Positions 5,057 to 5,653 of a stretch of DNA of 5,653 nt are shown here, piece after piece. The notes below the pieces were generated by a model. The model was not told the origin of the DNA. It saw nothing but the letters and a program-made list of their open reading frames with translations, and did not search any database. Numbering within the stretch: the first letter of the stretch is position 1; each line of letters opens with the position of its first letter. The DNA comes from an uncultured Clostridia bacterium. Lineage in GTDB: Bacteria; Bacillota; Clostridia; Oscillospirales; CAG-272. The DNA is taken from assembly GCA_937893945.1 (NCBI GenBank), contig CALCTA010000036.1, forward strand, positions 1 through 5,653. The letters are read 5' to 3'. Made by a program: the position numbers and the translations under genes.

Positions 5057-5653
5057 TTATGCCTCAATGCTTCTGTTGATAGCCGAAACAAGAGCGTAAA
5101 CCGAGGATGCTATGATGTCGTCGTGAACACCAACTCCCCAATATACCTTTCCCGTAGGAGCCATAATGCTGACGTAAGTAACCGCCTTTGAATTAGAATC
5201 GGAAGTCAGCGCATGCTCTGTATAGGTGAGGTTAGAATACTCAAACCCGAGGTTTTCCTTAAAGGCGTTGCTTATCGCGTCAAGGCGACCGTTACCGTTT
5301 GCCGATATATCCTTTTTGACACCGTTAAATTCGACTGTAACGAATGCTTTCATAGAGTCGACGCTTCTGACGAAGTGGTAGTCAATAAGATCAAGCGGAG
5401 AATTTATATTGACGTACTCATTAGTAAATACGTCAAGCACCTCTGCGGGAGAAAGCTCCTTATGAGAACGGTCGGAAACGTTCTTGACGGTATATCCAAC
5501 CGTTTCGCGCATCTTGGACGGCAGAACGTATCCGAAATTATGCTCAAGCAGATAACCGATACCGCCCTTGCCCGACTGAGAATTGATACGAATTACGTCT
5601 GTCTCGTACTCTCTGCCAACGTCCTGAGGGTCTATAGGAAGATAAGGCACGGT
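5057..5653 (-). CDS. leuA: 2-isopropylmalate synthase, C-terminal part (cut by right window edge)
   Basis: This enzyme condenses acetyl-CoA with 2-oxoisovalerate, the committed and normally leucine-inhibited step of leucine synthesis. The last 198 residues are visible. The frame stays open to the edge, and the first codons read T-V-P-Y-L-P-I-D-P, so the GTG near 5650 is an internal valine and not a start. The segment with PYLPIDP, GREYETDVIRINSQSGKGG and HKELSP is typical of the long (type 2) synthases shared with actinobacteria and fungi, of about 550-560 residues. It links to the C-terminal LeuA dimer/allosteric domain, which ends in VYWGVGVHDDIIASSVYA and is where leucine binds in the family. 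The catalytic barrel lies beyond the edge. It is the most upstream operon gene seen here, 35 bases before leuC; any leader or promoter would be outside the window. Confidence 0.95.
   Translation of the reverse strand, partial: TVPYLPIDPQDVGREYETDVIRINSQSGKGGIGYLLEHNFGYVLPSKMRETVGYTVKNVSDRSHKELSPAEVLDVFTNEYVNINSPLDLIDYHFVRSVDSMKAFVTVEFNGVKKDISANGNGRLDAISNAFKENLGFEYSNLTYTEHALTSDSNSKAVTYVSIMAPTGKVYWGVGVHDDIIASSVYALVSAINRSIEA

Noticed and set aside
3225..5099. A 624-codon open frame on the plus strand across leuC, the Dabb gene and part of leuD.
   Set aside because: Its codons lie exactly opposite the codons of the three minus-strand genes, which share one frame. Stops there would need TTA, CTA or TCA codons on the coding strand, and these are scarcely used. 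The translation has no recognisable domain, and the opposite strand encodes unmistakable enzymes.
5648..5650. A GTG at the right end as the start of a separate 197-residue protein.
   Set aside because: The frame remains open upstream to the window edge, and the codons form the internal VPYLPIDP motif of 2-isopropylmalate synthase, so this is a truncated leuA and not a short gene.

Overview
The window carries a compact amino-acid biosynthesis locus. Every gene I can support lies on the minus strand, so transcription runs from high to low coordinates. The leucine-branch order is leuA (C-terminal part only, cut by the right edge), leuC, a 100-residue Dabb-type small protein, leuD, leuB and ilvE. 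After an AT-rich gap of about 300 bases comes the 5' part of argG, cut by the left edge. The intact genes are full length, with no frameshifts or internal stops, and there are no mobile elements, RNA genes or CRISPR repeats.

The protein types suggest a Firmicute of class Clostridia, probably an anaerobic gut-type lineage. This is inferred from remembered family features, not from a search. The clues are a LeuA of the long (type 2) kind, the short LeuC (420 aa) and LeuD (161 aa) pair typical of clostridia and archaea, AAAGGA-type ribosome binding sites, moderate GC in genes against very AT-rich spacers, and a consensus sigma-A promoter.

The leucine genes are packed closely (gaps of 35, 9, 15, 4 and 31 bases), so they very likely form one operon. 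LeuA condenses 2-oxoisovalerate with acetyl-CoA, LeuC plus LeuD isomerise 2-isopropylmalate, LeuB oxidises and decarboxylates 3-isopropylmalate, and IlvE aminates the resulting 4-methyl-2-oxopentanoate to leucine. That is the whole branch from 2-oxoisovalerate to leucine. The odd member is the Dabb protein, placed between the two subunits of the isomerase. The operon promoter, and any leader or T-box, would lie beyond the right edge.

The 462-765 gap holds two separate things. Next to the ilvE stop is a strong 12-bp inverted repeat with a third, competing copy of one arm, probably the 3' end structure of the leucine operon although it lacks a good U-tract. Further on is a sigma-A promoter for argG (TTGACA, 17 bp, TATAAT). 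Two sites each match 17 of 18 positions of the classical ARG box: one overlaps the start of the argG transcript and the other lies about 140 bases upstream. This suggests arginine-responsive control by an ArgR/AhrC-type regulator, independent of the leucine genes.
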